64,000 bases of DNA from JBAXQQ01 sp037131695 (lineage in GTDB: Bacteria > Armatimonadota > Hebobacteria > CAIYQO01), in NCBI GenBank assembly GCA_964638715.1, contig CAZWZF010000003.1:124001-188000 (forward strand), in the 5' to 3' direction. Below, one piece after another: positions 26,204-35,516 of the stretch. Positions within the stretch are counted from its first letter, which is position 1; each line of letters opens with the position of its first letter. The position numbers and the translations under genes are program-made. Below the pieces are notes generated by a model that made no database searches, was not told where the DNA came from, and saw only the letters and a program-made list of their open reading frames with translations.

Positions 26204-28058
26204 AGAAGCGGGTTAAACCACGATATCGTGCCATTAATCCCGCCTTACCTGGACAGTGGATTTTAATATCTGCAGAAATAGTATAATCAGACCATTCATC
26301 GGTTCCAGTAACTAATACACCACGTGTTGAATTTTTCCCAATATAGAAAAAATCTTCAGTATCATCAGAAAATTTGCCGCGTGACATGTCTATATCATTA
26401 ATCCAACCTGGCATTTCATAATGTTCATTTTTCGCCAATGGACCAGATATTTCTATTTCCGGATTAATATCATAATAGACGCGATCAATATAGATTGTAC
26501 CATTTCCGCCATCCATACCGCTTATTTCAAAACCTAAATCTGTAACCGGCCTTCCTTCCGCAGATTTTATATCAAGTTCAAGTGTTGTTGTTTTATCATT
26601 TTCCAATGCTATTACTCTGCCATTTTGTATATTTGTATTTTTACAAATATTATCCGATGTATCTGTATCTATCGAACGTGCAAACAATGAAATTGTTGAA
26701 CCAGCAGAAACTTTATCACATATTATATCTGCGTAAACTGAATAGCCATTATATATTCTGGGGGTTCCCATTACACTATACCCGCCAAATCGCTGAGTAT
26801 GAATTATAGGTGTGGATATTCTAACAGGATGATTTTTTGATACTTCATAAAATTTTAGTTCAAGCATCCTTGTATCATTTTTTAAAACATTTGTTAATTC
26901 TGCCGTGCCTTTTACTTTGTCTATACTATTTTCAACCATATATCCATGCATACTTCCTGATTGAGTGAAATGATGCCAGGCTCCTTCTTTAGGAGTTGTG
27001 ATTGGTTTCCATCCCATTACTTTGCGTCCTATACGTGCAATATAACCTGCTTCTAATAGGCAATCAGAAACATGTCGTGATCCCTCTGATGTTGGCAATA
27101 GTATGCGGTCAGCCATTGGTGATTGAAAATCATATTCGGCATTTATACCTTTTAGACCGACTTTTACACCCATTACAGAGCCAACATTTGCAGCGTTGCA
27201 GTCTGTATCCCATCCTGCTGTATTTATGATGGCCTGGGACATTCTGAAGCTATTGGGAGCATAACACCACGCCATTACCATTATTGCATGATTAGGAATT
27301 ATGTGGCAGTTTCCGCCGTAAAGATGATAACCATATTTTTCTTTAATCTTTTCGTATGTGATGTGCCAATTACCATCTTCCTTGCACCATTTTCGTACAT
27401 TACGATGTACCTGTGCAATCAAAGATTCTGCTGGAATTACAGATACACCAGCATTAAGTATCTTGTCCATATCTTTTTCTACAAATGCTGTAGAAACCAT
27501 AGCGGCTACTACTTGCGCGCCATAGATAGCTTCTCCATCATGTGATACAGACGCTGATTTCATCGCAATTTTGGCGGCTAATTGCGGATTCCCAGGTGAA
27601 ACCATTCCAAAAGCATCAATAAATATTTGTGAACCAATTTGTTCAGCTACAATCTGTCCATTAGATTCGATACTTCCGCTATTAGGTGCTTTAATACCAT
27701 CTTTTAATCTGCAATATGCTGTATGTTCAGTCGAATGTCCTAAACCTCCCCACCATAAAATAGATTTTCCTTCGACTATGTAATTTAGCCACATATCACC
27801 AAACTCTTCAATTAAGGTATCAGCATATTTCCCGGAATCTTCAATCGCTCTGATAAATGTAAATGTTCCAGTAATGTCATCATCAGCGACAACTAATGGG
27901 ACATTCTGGTCATCCGCAACATAATGGTCAATTAAACCCCACCGGAAAACGAGAGAATGTTTGTCCCATCCTTCAAAAGGACGTCCCATATAAACGCCGA
28001 TTACCTTCCCCAAAACTCCGGCGTAAACCATTTCTTCGTAATTAAGTATTTCAGTCAT
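26196..28058 (-). CDS. ADP-ribosylglycohydrolase-family protein with C-terminal beta-sandwich region (frameshifted)
   Basis: 620 residues. The first 350 match the ADP-ribosyl-(dinitrogen reductase) hydrolase/ARH family, with VLGKVIGVYMGRPFEG, the metal-site DDDITGTFTF and AGWDTDCNAANVGSVMG. Metal aspartates are retained. In this kind of context the family often acts on glycosides or unknown N-glycosidic substrates rather than on proteins. The C-terminal part is beta-rich and ends abruptly in the middle of a lectin-like domain; the missing end is present in the +1 frame at 25955-26195. It overlaps the GH30 stop by 4 nt (ATGA) and is translated from the same mRNA. Confidence 0.85.
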   Translation of the reverse strand: MTEILNYEEMVYAGVLGKVIGVYMGRPFEGWDKHSLVFRWGLIDHYVADDQNVPLVVADDDITGTFTFIRAIEDSGKYADTLIEEFGDMWLNYIVEGKSILWWGGLGHSTEHTAYCRLKDGIKAPNSGSIESNGQIVAEQIGSQIFIDAFGMVSPGNPQLAAKIAMKSASVSHDGEAIYGAQVVAAMVSTAFVEKDMDKILNAGVSVIPAESLIAQVHRNVRKWCKEDGNWHITYEKIKEKYGYHLYGGNCHIIPNHAIMVMAWCYAPNSFRMSQAIINTAGWDTDCNAANVGSVMGVKVGLKGINAEYDFQSPMADRILLPTSEGSRHVSDCLLEAGYIARIGRKVMGWKPITTPKEGAWHHFTQSGSMHGYMVENSIDKVKGTAELTNVLKNDTRMLELKFYEVSKNHPVRISTPIIHTQRFGGYSVMGTPRIYNGYSVYADIICDKVSAGSTISLFARSIDTDTSDNICKNTNIQNGRVIALENDKTTTLELDIKSAEGRPVTDLGFEISGMDGGNGTIYIDRVYYDINPEIEISGPLAKNEHYEMPGWINDIDMSRGKFSDDTEDFFYIGKNSTRGVLVTGTDEWSDYTISADIKIHCPGKAGLMARYRGLTRFYA

Positions 28059-31000
28059 TCGTTAATATCCTCGCTTATTTTGCTTAATATGCTTTCAGCA
28101 TACTTGTTAACAGCAGTTATTTTGTATGAAAAAGGTTTTACATTTGATGTGTCAGAATATTTTAAAACATCTTTTACTTCATCAATTAATTTAAAATTAT
28201 TATCGTTTTCTTCTCGATATATCCGATAACTAATCGCATCATTAACTTTATTCCATGAAATAATATTTTTACCTTCAGAAAATATTCTTATAATTTTTTC
28301 TGGTGGCAAAGGTGCATTTTCAGTAAATCCTGTCCACCTGAAATCAGCTAATGAACCTCGTGAATCGTTTCCATTTTCCGTAGTCATATCCTTGATTTTA
28401 ATGATTACTTCACCTGGAATATTTATACCAGGAAAAGTATATTGATAAATTTCTTTATCTTTATAAGTTAATTTATTTGTCCTGGCAACTTCGGTTTCAT
28501 TTATAAATATAGCGAATTCGGCACCAGTTGGATAACCATGTCTACCAATACGGAATGATATATTGCCAACACCACCCGGGATTTTTTCGGAAACAATTTC
28601 TGACTTGTCTCCCAAAAATACAACTGCTCTTTTAAATATATTCTCTAATGAGCCTAAAGTTGTATATTCAGATGAACATCTCTGCCATGTCCATTGATAT
28701 CCCTGGCTATATAAATTGCCTGAATTTGGTATGGGGTAACCGGATATCTTTGCATTTTCCAACTGTAAACTGCCACCATTTCCTCCTATTTCAGTTTTAC
28801 CTGATATTATTTCAGATGGTTTTGATTCGCCTTGGGGTGAATATGCAGAAATCTGGAAATCATATTGAGTATCAGCATGTACCATTCCGTCAGGATTTTT
28901 ATCCGCTAAATATAATTTGTCAAAATTTACTTCAGTAGTTTTTTCATTTTCTATTTTGATATAGTGGTTAGTATCAAACTTTTCACCAGATTTTCGATAA
29001 AACAATTTATATCCGTATGCGCTATTTGATATTGACCACGCGAGATATATTTTATCAGATTGAGTTTTATTGATTTTCAAATTTTCGGGTGTGGAAGGTA
29101 TTGATATATAGTCATCTGGCGTGAAACTTTCTTTATCAGATATAATAAATTTATCCAACATAAAATTATCTGCTCTCATTTTAAAGAATAATGAATGAAT
29201 GCCGGCTTCAGTTATATTTATAGTTCCTTTTCTCCATAACATATAATTATTGGGTAGAGTTAAAGGGTTGCCTTGCAATGCCAGTTGAAACTTCATAAAA
29301 TCTATAACTTTGTCATCTAATCCATAATATACTGTAGATCCAAGCCAGTTATCATAAGAAAATGGACCACATCCGCGTACCCATAAATAATATTTTATAG
29401 TTTTATTAAAATTTATTTTATACTCAATAGTTGGTCCGTCTTCTTTTGCGTCACGTATCATCTTTGCTGGCAGTGCCTGCATTACTATAGAGTTATTGGG
29501 TCCATCAACAGTTTTCCAGATATTTTCAACGAAATCACTTCTACCAGGGATTATATTAATATAATTTTCAGCTTCAATACTTAGTGGATCAATAAAGATA
29601 TATTCATCATTTTGTTTACCTGTTGTAATCTTATAAATTCTCTCATGTATTTTACTTTTTGTTTTTCCATTTATAGCATAAAACATAAGTTTAGTGTTTT
29701 CTTTAATTAATATGGTTTTCTTTCCATTATCATATAACATATCAAATCTCTGATAATCCTTGCCATCATTTGTTGAGTAATATCCATATCCGTTATTAAT
29801 AGATAATGTAACAGGAATCGCAGTATTTGAATCGCCAGCATCTTTGTCGCATTGTATTTCAGGTGGTGTAGTTATACCATTATTTTGATTATTCTTTTCA
29901 ATATCAAATGTGACGGTATTTATACTTTCCGGCAAAACTTTAAAATCTATTTTATTCTTGATAGCATTTTCTGTTGATAATTTAAACTTATCTTTACCAT
30001 TACTTTCATATCTTTTAATATTAATTATTGATGTATTAAAAGGTATATTCAATGTAATTGGCTGAGATTTATTATTAGTATTTAAAATAACTAATACAAC
30101 TTTGTTTTCTTTATCAGAATAAAAAGCACTAACGAGAACTCCATCTATACCGTCAGGAGCAGCATAAATACGATAATAATTCGGACGTATAAATTTTGAA
30201 TAGTGTTTATGAACCACATATTTCCAGTCATTTTCATTAGTTCCAATTGAATAAACAGACTTTGAATCCTTATCAGCAATTGCCCAATATGTCCAAGCAG
30301 AAACAAAACCATAAACTAATGCTGTATGCATTTTGACAGCTAATCCAGTCAATGCTCCGGGAGCAGGATTGCCATTTTCATAAAAAACAGAATTATCATC
30401 CCACTTCCAACTTTCACCAGAGGTTTCTGTCATCCAAAAATCTTTATTATATTTCTTTAACTCGTTATATAATCTCATGTTTTCAATAATTGACCCTCCA
30501 TCAGAAATTACACCATTTAAATAACCATGTGTAGCGATACTGTTTAAATAATCTCCCGCCTCTTTATCAGCCATTATAGTATCGAGATATGATTTTACTT
30601 GATTGGTCATACCGGTCATATCTTCAGTGCCATAAAACTTTACAGGACATTCTTTTTCTTTAAAGTATTTCCCAACAATTTTTAAAGTATCGCGATATTG
30701 CTCTTTTGTGTAGATACACGAATTGTATGGCTCATAAAATCTCAACTCGTTTTGGATACTTATTGCATATAGAGTAACCCCATATTTCTCTTGTAAGAAC
30801 TTATAGTACTGATAAAGATATAATGCAAAATGTTGATAGTATTTTACATCTAATTCACCACCGGAAGAGGCTTTTTTATTGCTTTTCATCCATCCGGGAG
30901 GCGACCAGACTGTTCCTATCACTTTTAACTCGTTTGATTTTGTGGTTAATTTTGTTAAGACTTTAAAGATATTATCAACATTGTCTGTTGATAAATCCGA

Positions 31001-31279
31001 TTTATAATTTTTATAATCCGACATCTTCTCTAATGGCAATTCTTCTAAACATAAGTTTGGGTGTAGTTCGCATCTCACCATACTATTTCCTGAATCATCA
31101 ATATAGTCATTCAAAAAATCAGTTGTTTGATAATATCCTTTTGCTTCATTACCCCAGTTATAGAGATGACAACCAAATCCAGTCATCTTTTGATATTTAT
31201 TTTCCGGGTCAATAGTTATTTCAAGTGCTGATATCTTTATTAATAATATTAAAATCGAGAAAATATATGCTGATTTCAT
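28055..31279 (-). CDS. Secreted GH30-like glycoside hydrolase with CBM and fibronectin type III-like domains
   Basis: 1074 residues with a signal peptide (MKSAYIFSILILLIKISA). Residues 20-460 form a GH30-type barrel: QKMTGFGCHLYNW, TVWSPPGWMK, acid/base E178 in SIQNELRF, nucleophile E285 in WMTETSGESW, then a side beta-domain. Next is a carbohydrate-binding-like region (IEAENYINIIPG to about residue 715), an Fn3-like domain (STPENLKINKTQSDKIYLAW), a second beta-sandwich, and a final Fn3-like module (PPEKIIRIFSEGKNIISWNK). GH30 enzymes cut beta-glucosyl, xylosyl or galactosyl linkages in polysaccharides. AGGAGC precedes the start. It heads a two-gene operon with the glycohydrolase-family protein. 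Confidence 0.88.
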   Translation of the reverse strand: MKSAYIFSILILLIKISALEITIDPENKYQKMTGFGCHLYNWGNEAKGYYQTTDFLNDYIDDSGNSMVRCELHPNLCLEELPLEKMSDYKNYKSDLSTDNVDNIFKVLTKLTTKSNELKVIGTVWSPPGWMKSNKKASSGGELDVKYYQHFALYLYQYYKFLQEKYGVTLYAISIQNELRFYEPYNSCIYTKEQYRDTLKIVGKYFKEKECPVKFYGTEDMTGMTNQVKSYLDTIMADKEAGDYLNSIATHGYLNGVISDGGSIIENMRLYNELKKYNKDFWMTETSGESWKWDDNSVFYENGNPAPGALTGLAVKMHTALVYGFVSAWTYWAIADKDSKSVYSIGTNENDWKYVVHKHYSKFIRPNYYRIYAAPDGIDGVLVSAFYSDKENKVVLVILNTNNKSQPITLNIPFNTSIINIKRYESNGKDKFKLSTENAIKNKIDFKVLPESINTVTFDIEKNNQNNGITTPPEIQCDKDAGDSNTAIPVTLSINNGYGYYSTNDGKDYQRFDMLYDNGKKTILIKENTKLMFYAINGKTKSKIHERIYKITTGKQNDEYIFIDPLSIEAENYINIIPGRSDFVENIWKTVDGPNNSIVMQALPAKMIRDAKEDGPTIEYKINFNKTIKYYLWVRGCGPFSYDNWLGSTVYYGLDDKVIDFMKFQLALQGNPLTLPNNYMLWRKGTINITEAGIHSLFFKMRADNFMLDKFIISDKESFTPDDYISIPSTPENLKINKTQSDKIYLAWSISNSAYGYKLFYRKSGEKFDTNHYIKIENEKTTEVNFDKLYLADKNPDGMVHADTQYDFQISAYSPQGESKPSEIISGKTEIGGNGGSLQLENAKISGYPIPNSGNLYSQGYQWTWQRCSSEYTTLGSLENIFKRAVVFLGDKSEIVSEKIPGGVGNISFRIGRHGYPTGAEFAIFINETEVARTNKLTYKDKEIYQYTFPGINIPGEVIIKIKDMTTENGNDSRGSLADFRWTGFTENAPLPPEKIIRIFSEGKNIISWNKVNDAISYRIYREENDNNFKLIDEVKDVLKYSDTSNVKPFSYKITAVNKYAESILSKISEDINE

Positions 31280-31587
31280 AATAGCTCCTGGTAGCTGTCC
31301 TGAAAAATTATACCATACTGGATAACCAATTCAAATATATTATTAATCAGTAAATCTAATTGCATTATTAATCAGTAAATCTAATTGCATTATTAATCGA
31401 CAATGATCAAAATTAAGTAATTTGCAATAATTTGCAAATTAAAAGAGATAATAATAAATAATTAGTAGAAAAATGTAGAAAAAAAGGATGAATACTGCTA
31501 TTATATACAATAATTTTAGATTATTTATGAACGCAATGCTGTTAGCATGAGATATTTTTTATTTTTTGCTTGCGTAAAGGAACTGTC
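31280..31587. other. AT-rich intergenic region containing a short tandem repeat
   Basis: A 308-nt gap between the divergent GH30 and HEAT-repeat genes. Apart from the tandem repeat at 31341-31398 I see no gene, no convincing promoter pair and no structured RNA in it. It is strongly AT-rich, and the HEAT gene's AAAGGAA Shine-Dalgarno is at its right edge. Confidence 0.7.
31341..31398. repeat. 25-bp tandem repeat, 2.3 copies
   Basis: The unit TATTAATCAGTAAATCTAAT plus TGCAT occurs twice without a mismatch (31341-31365, 31366-31390), followed by the first 8 bases of a third copy. Confidence 0.95.
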
Positions 31588-33144
31588 ATGTCATCTTTTT
31601 TGGAACTTTTTAAGTACAAAATGCAGATGCGATCTGATTCTGAAAATGAACGCGAAGCTGCTGCAAAACATTTAGGGCTTTTGGGTGACCCTAAAGTGCT
31701 TGATTTGTTAGTTCGAACCTTGTCAGATAAAGGACCGGGAGTACGTCGTGCTGCTGCTGTATCATTGGGACAATTGAAAGATCCGAAAGCTATAGACCCG
31801 CTAATTGCTTCTATGAAAGATAAAGGTACTAACCCGGCTATGCGCAGAGCAATAGTGACATCACTCGGTCAAATTGGGGATGCCAAATCTATCCCTGTTC
31901 TTTTAGCTTCTTTAAGAGATGTTGACATGGATCTTCGCAAAGCAGCTTCTGAGTCCTTAGTACTTATAGGTTCACCAGCAGTTGAATATCTTATTGAATT
32001 AATGTCATGTGAAGATGAGCATACCAGAAAAGAAGCAATCTCAATGTTAGGGAAGATAAAAGATCAAAGAGCTGTACCTAAATTAGCAAAGTTAATGCAT
32101 GAAGGAGGTTCTGATAGATCAGATGCTGCTAATGCATTAAATATCATGGGATGGAAACCAAGTGGTCCTGAAGACCGTGCTTTGTTTGCATTTGTACGAG
32201 GAAAGTTTGATGAACCTGTAGCTGAAGGAAAAGCTATGGTCGCACCGCTAATTGCAATAAAAAATGATCCGAGTAATGAAGTCAGAAGAGCAGTAGCAAA
32301 TGCTTTAGGTAAAATAGCTGACCCTCGATCTGTACCTGCATTAATAGAAATGTCAAAAGATGATAATCCAGAAGTACGCGAATCTGTTGCGCGGGCATTG
32401 GGTGTAATGAAAGATCCCTCTTCATTAGATGCTCTTATTGAATTATTGAATGACCCCGAACAATATGTGCGTCCCGCCGCAGCGCGTTCACTTGGTTTAC
32501 TTAAAGATGGACGCGCACTCGAACCATTGATGGCCCTTCTTAATGATAAAAAATATGCTTTAAGAAAAACTGCCGCAGAATCATTAGCATCTTTAGGTAC
32601 AATTAGTGTAGAACCATTAATAGATGAATTAATTAATGGCGACCCGGCTTCGAAACCATTTGTGGCTGAAGCTCTTGGTTTTTTACGCGATAAACGTGCA
32701 GTACGTCCGTTATGTATGGCATTAATTGATAGAGATCCTGCTATAAGACGAGATGCTGCGAAAGCACTTGGTATGATAGGTGATCCTGAAGCGGCAGATG
32801 CATTATCATCATTATTACATGATGAACAGCCTGAAGTTTGGCAAATGGTAACAAAAGCTCTGGCGCGTTTCGGTGATGGACGTGCTGTGGGAAGATTAGT
32901 CGAAATGGCTGATAACGAAACAATAGCCGCTAATATAGTAGAAACAATTACAAAAATATTGCAGCATAAAATTTCTGATGTTTCAGATGACGATCTTATT
33001 AAGTGTGCTAATCTAAAAGATATATTGCAAGAAAGAGCGGCACAAGGACAGATGATTGGAAATAGTGTTGATAAGTTGAATGTTGATTGCACAACATTAA
33101 ATGGGCTTGCAAAGTCAGAATTAGCTAAGCGTGGACTTATGTAA
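31588..33144 (+). CDS. HEAT-repeat (PBS-lyase-type) scaffold protein
   Basis: 518 residues built almost entirely of about 30-residue helical repeats with the pattern R-x-A-A-x-x-LG-x-l-x-D-x-r-A-v-x-x-L (for example RRAAAVSLGQLKDPKAIDPL and RPAAARSLGLLKDGRALEPL). This is the HEAT/PBS-lyase class, which makes curved protein-binding solenoids. No catalytic domain is visible. I start at 31588, where AAAGGAA lies 5 nt upstream, rather than at an in-frame TTG 18 nt earlier. Its stop codon overlaps the ATG of an ABC ATPase by 1 nt, suggesting the two products act together. Confidence 0.9.
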   Translation: MSSFLELFKYKMQMRSDSENEREAAAKHLGLLGDPKVLDLLVRTLSDKGPGVRRAAAVSLGQLKDPKAIDPLIASMKDKGTNPAMRRAIVTSLGQIGDAKSIPVLLASLRDVDMDLRKAASESLVLIGSPAVEYLIELMSCEDEHTRKEAISMLGKIKDQRAVPKLAKLMHEGGSDRSDAANALNIMGWKPSGPEDRALFAFVRGKFDEPVAEGKAMVAPLIAIKNDPSNEVRRAVANALGKIADPRSVPALIEMSKDDNPEVRESVARALGVMKDPSSLDALIELLNDPEQYVRPAAARSLGLLKDGRALEPLMALLNDKKYALRKTAAESLASLGTISVEPLIDELINGDPASKPFVAEALGFLRDKRAVRPLCMALIDRDPAIRRDAAKALGMIGDPEAADALSSLLHDEQPEVWQMVTKALARFGDGRAVGRLVEMADNETIAANIVETITKILQHKISDVSDDDLIKCANLKDILQERAAQGQMIGNSVDKLNVDCTTLNGLAKSELAKRGLM

Positions 33145-33824
33145 TGGCTTTGTTAAATGTTAATGATGTCAGTATAAGAAGAAAACGTGAGTTAGATGGT
33201 AAAGTAGACGAAATTGAACTAATATCAAATGTTTCATTCTCTCTTAATAGTAGTGAATTATTTACTATTATTGGTCCATCTGGTACTGGGAAATCATCTT
33301 TATTACGAACATTAAACAGACTGGATGAGATATCATCTGGAGAAATTTTATACAAAGATATTAATATTCGTAAATATGATCCCGTACAATTACGCCGAAA
33401 GATAGCTTATGTCAGTCAAACACCAGTTATATTTGATGCCACAGTTTCAATAAATATGGCTTATCCATTAGTTGCAAAAGGTGAAAAGTTAAAGAAAGAT
33501 GCTGCAATATCACTTTTAGAAGAAATGGGGTTATCTGCTGAGTTTTTGGAAAGGAATGGAAGAGAACTTTCCGGCGGACAGGCACATCGAGTTGCTATTG
33601 CAAGATCATTAACTTTATCGCCGGACATTCTGCTGTTAGATGAACCAACATCTGCATTAGATCAGGAAAGCAGTGAAATTATAATATCAATGCTGAATAA
33701 ACGCATAAACACTACAGATTTAACTGTTATCATTGTTACTCACGACATGAAAGTTGCGCAAATCGCATCAGTAAAAACATTAAAAATCAATAACGGAACA
33801 GCAGCAGTTATTGTCACAGAATAA
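33144..33824 (+). CDS. ABC transporter-type ATP-binding protein without adjacent permease
   Basis: 226 residues with a full nucleotide-binding domain: Walker A GPSGTGKSS (K50), Q-loop AYVSQTPVIFDAT, signature LSGGQAHRVAIARSL, Walker B ILLLDEPTSALD and switch histidine VTHD. The Q-loop style resembles FetA/YbbL and PstB importers or exporters. No transmembrane permease gene is next to it; the upstream partner is a HEAT-repeat protein that overlaps by 1 nt, and the downstream gene is convergent. Either the permease lies elsewhere or the ATPase serves a non-transport role. Confidence 0.88.
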   Translation: MALLNVNDVSIRRKRELDGKVDEIELISNVSFSLNSSELFTIIGPSGTGKSSLLRTLNRLDEISSGEILYKDINIRKYDPVQLRRKIAYVSQTPVIFDATVSINMAYPLVAKGEKLKKDAAISLLEEMGLSAEFLERNGRELSGGQAHRVAIARSLTLSPDILLLDEPTSALDQESSEIIISMLNKRINTTDLTVIIVTHDMKVAQIASVKTLKINNGTAAVIVTE

Positions 33825-33827
33825 GTA

Positions 33828-35186
33828 CTATCTGCCGATACCTGTATAATCTAATCCTGCTTCAGCAGCTTTTTCTGGCGACAATTGGTTTCTGGCATCA
33901 ATAACTATTGGAGTTTTCATTAATTTTGCTACTTTGTACCAATTCAATTCGTTATACTCAGGCCATTCAGTTAAAATTATCAGTGCATCTGCATGTTCAG
34001 CCGCTTGTTCTGCATTCTCTTTAAAATCAATATTTGTTTCATTAAATTCCTTCCTTGCATTATTGATGGCTATCGGATCATGTGCAATTATATGGGCGCC
34101 TCGTTCTTGTAATATTTTGATAACATCAATTGCAGGTGAATCGCGAACATCATCAGTATTCGGTTTGAATGCAAGTCCTAAGATACAGATATTTCTTCCA
34201 CGAATAACTTTTATTTTATCTTGAAGTCTTTCAATAATATGCATCCTCTGGCGATTGTTGACTTTGCGTGCAGCAGTAATGATTGGCATGTCATAATTAT
34301 AATTTCTTGCAACAGCTAATATCGCAGAAGTATCTTTAGGGAAACATGAACCACCCCAGCCAGGACCTGCATTCAAGAAATATTTTCCTATTCTGTGATC
34401 TTGGCCTATTCCCCGGGCAATTTCTGTAACATCAGCACCAATTTTTTCACACAAGCCGGCTATTTCATTAATAAATGATATTTTGGTTGCAAGAAATGCA
34501 TTAGCAGCATATTTTATTATTTCAGCACTAACTAAGTCAGTTGTAATTAAAGCTGGCAATTTATAGTCATCAGGACGTGTTAAAAATGATGGTGGTTGAA
34601 AGTCTTGATTTAATAAATGCTTATACATTCGACTTAAAATATCAATAGCTTCGGTATCATCAGAACCAATAACGATTCTGTCTGGGAAAAATGTGTCATA
34701 TAAAGCTCTGCTTTCACGTAGAAATTCTGGATTAGAGGCGAATGTTACATGACATTCAATATTTCTTTCTCGTAATGTCATATTTACAATTTGTTTCACT
34801 CGCTGATTGGTGCCAATTGGTACAGTTGACTTTATAACAAAGGTACATCTTTGTCCTTGTTTTAACAGTTGAGCTACTTCACGTGCTGCGGATTCAACAT
34901 AACCGATATTGGCATCACCATTCGCCATCGGCGGAGTACCAACTGCAATTAAAAACACTTCAGCTTCTGTCATTTCTGTAATAAAAATAGATGAAAAAGT
35001 GATATTATTTTTTGTTAACATTAACAATTCATTCATACCAATTTCATGAATAGGTGAAATTTGCTTTTTTAAGCTTTCAATTTTGGAAGTATCTTTATCA
35101 AATGATAAAACTTGATGCCCCAGGTATGCAAGTGATGTCGCTGTTGTCAGTCCAACATAGCCAGCACCAATAATTGTAATTTTCAT
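33828..35186 (-). CDS. ugd: UDP-glucose/UDP-sugar 6-dehydrogenase
   Basis: 452 residues. Rossmann opening MKITIIGAGYVGLTTATSLA, substrate-binding FASNPEFLRE, the catalytic cysteine in GWGGSCFPKDT, and ILGLAFKPNTDDVRDSP near the C-terminus. It oxidises UDP-glucose to UDP-glucuronate with 2 NAD+, supplying precursors for surface polysaccharides. UDP-N-acetylhexosamine dehydrogenases share the fold, but the FxSNPEFL form favours UDP-glucose. AAGAGG precedes the start. It is monocistronic and convergent with the ABC gene, with only 3 nt between them. Confidence 0.93.
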   Translation of the reverse strand: MKITIIGAGYVGLTTATSLAYLGHQVLSFDKDTSKIESLKKQISPIHEIGMNELLMLTKNNITFSSIFITEMTEAEVFLIAVGTPPMANGDANIGYVESAAREVAQLLKQGQRCTFVIKSTVPIGTNQRVKQIVNMTLRERNIECHVTFASNPEFLRESRALYDTFFPDRIVIGSDDTEAIDILSRMYKHLLNQDFQPPSFLTRPDDYKLPALITTDLVSAEIIKYAANAFLATKISFINEIAGLCEKIGADVTEIARGIGQDHRIGKYFLNAGPGWGGSCFPKDTSAILAVARNYNYDMPIITAARKVNNRQRMHIIERLQDKIKVIRGRNICILGLAFKPNTDDVRDSPAIDVIKILQERGAHIIAHDPIAINNARKEFNETNIDFKENAEQAAEHADALIILTEWPEYNELNWYKVAKLMKTPIVIDARNQLSPEKAAEAGLDYTGIGR

Positions 35187-35285
35187 ATCAAAACCTCTTA
35201 TCTGGCATAATTATACCATTTGCGGCATTTTAATACTATATTAGATACAAAAGGCATGAATTTGTTATAATTAATTCAGAAAAAG

Positions 35286-35516
35286 ATGGATAATTTAAAT
35301 ATTGGCAAAAATTTAATATTTGCAGGATCAATTCTCATAATATTGGGAATCTTTTTTATATTTTTTAATAAAATACATATAGGCAATATACCTGGTGATA
35401 TTCATATTAAAAAAGAGAATTACACCATTGATTTCCCAATCATGACTTCAATAATAATAAGCATTGTTATTACCATCTTGATAAATCTATACATTAAATT
35501 GTTTAAAGGGCATTAG
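35286..35516 (+). CDS. DUF2905 family small membrane protein
   Basis: 76 residues with two hydrophobic helices separated by a polar loop (IHIGNIPGDIHIKKENYTIDFP), the hallmark of DUF2905. The family is commonly found next to queA or ruvB, and here it sits directly before queA: its TAG stop abuts the queA ATG. Function unknown; inner membrane. Confidence 0.88.
   Translation: MDNLNIGKNLIFAGSILIILGIFFIFFNKIHIGNIPGDIHIKKENYTIDFPIMTSIIISIVITILINLYIKLFKGH

Noticed and set aside
27002..27783. Several plus-strand open frames opposite the glycohydrolase gene
   Set aside because: They are antisense shadows of a well-recognised protein and have no ribosome sites or family features.
32064..33092. A 342-codon open frame on the minus strand opposite the HEAT-repeat gene
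   Set aside because: It results from the repeat-biased codon use of the HEAT gene; its product is Ser/Ala-rich without any recognisable domain.
35187..35285. Possible preQ1 riboswitch upstream of DUF2905-queA
   Set aside because: No preQ1 aptamer hairpin with the A-rich tail is present; only a TATAAT-like promoter element is seen.
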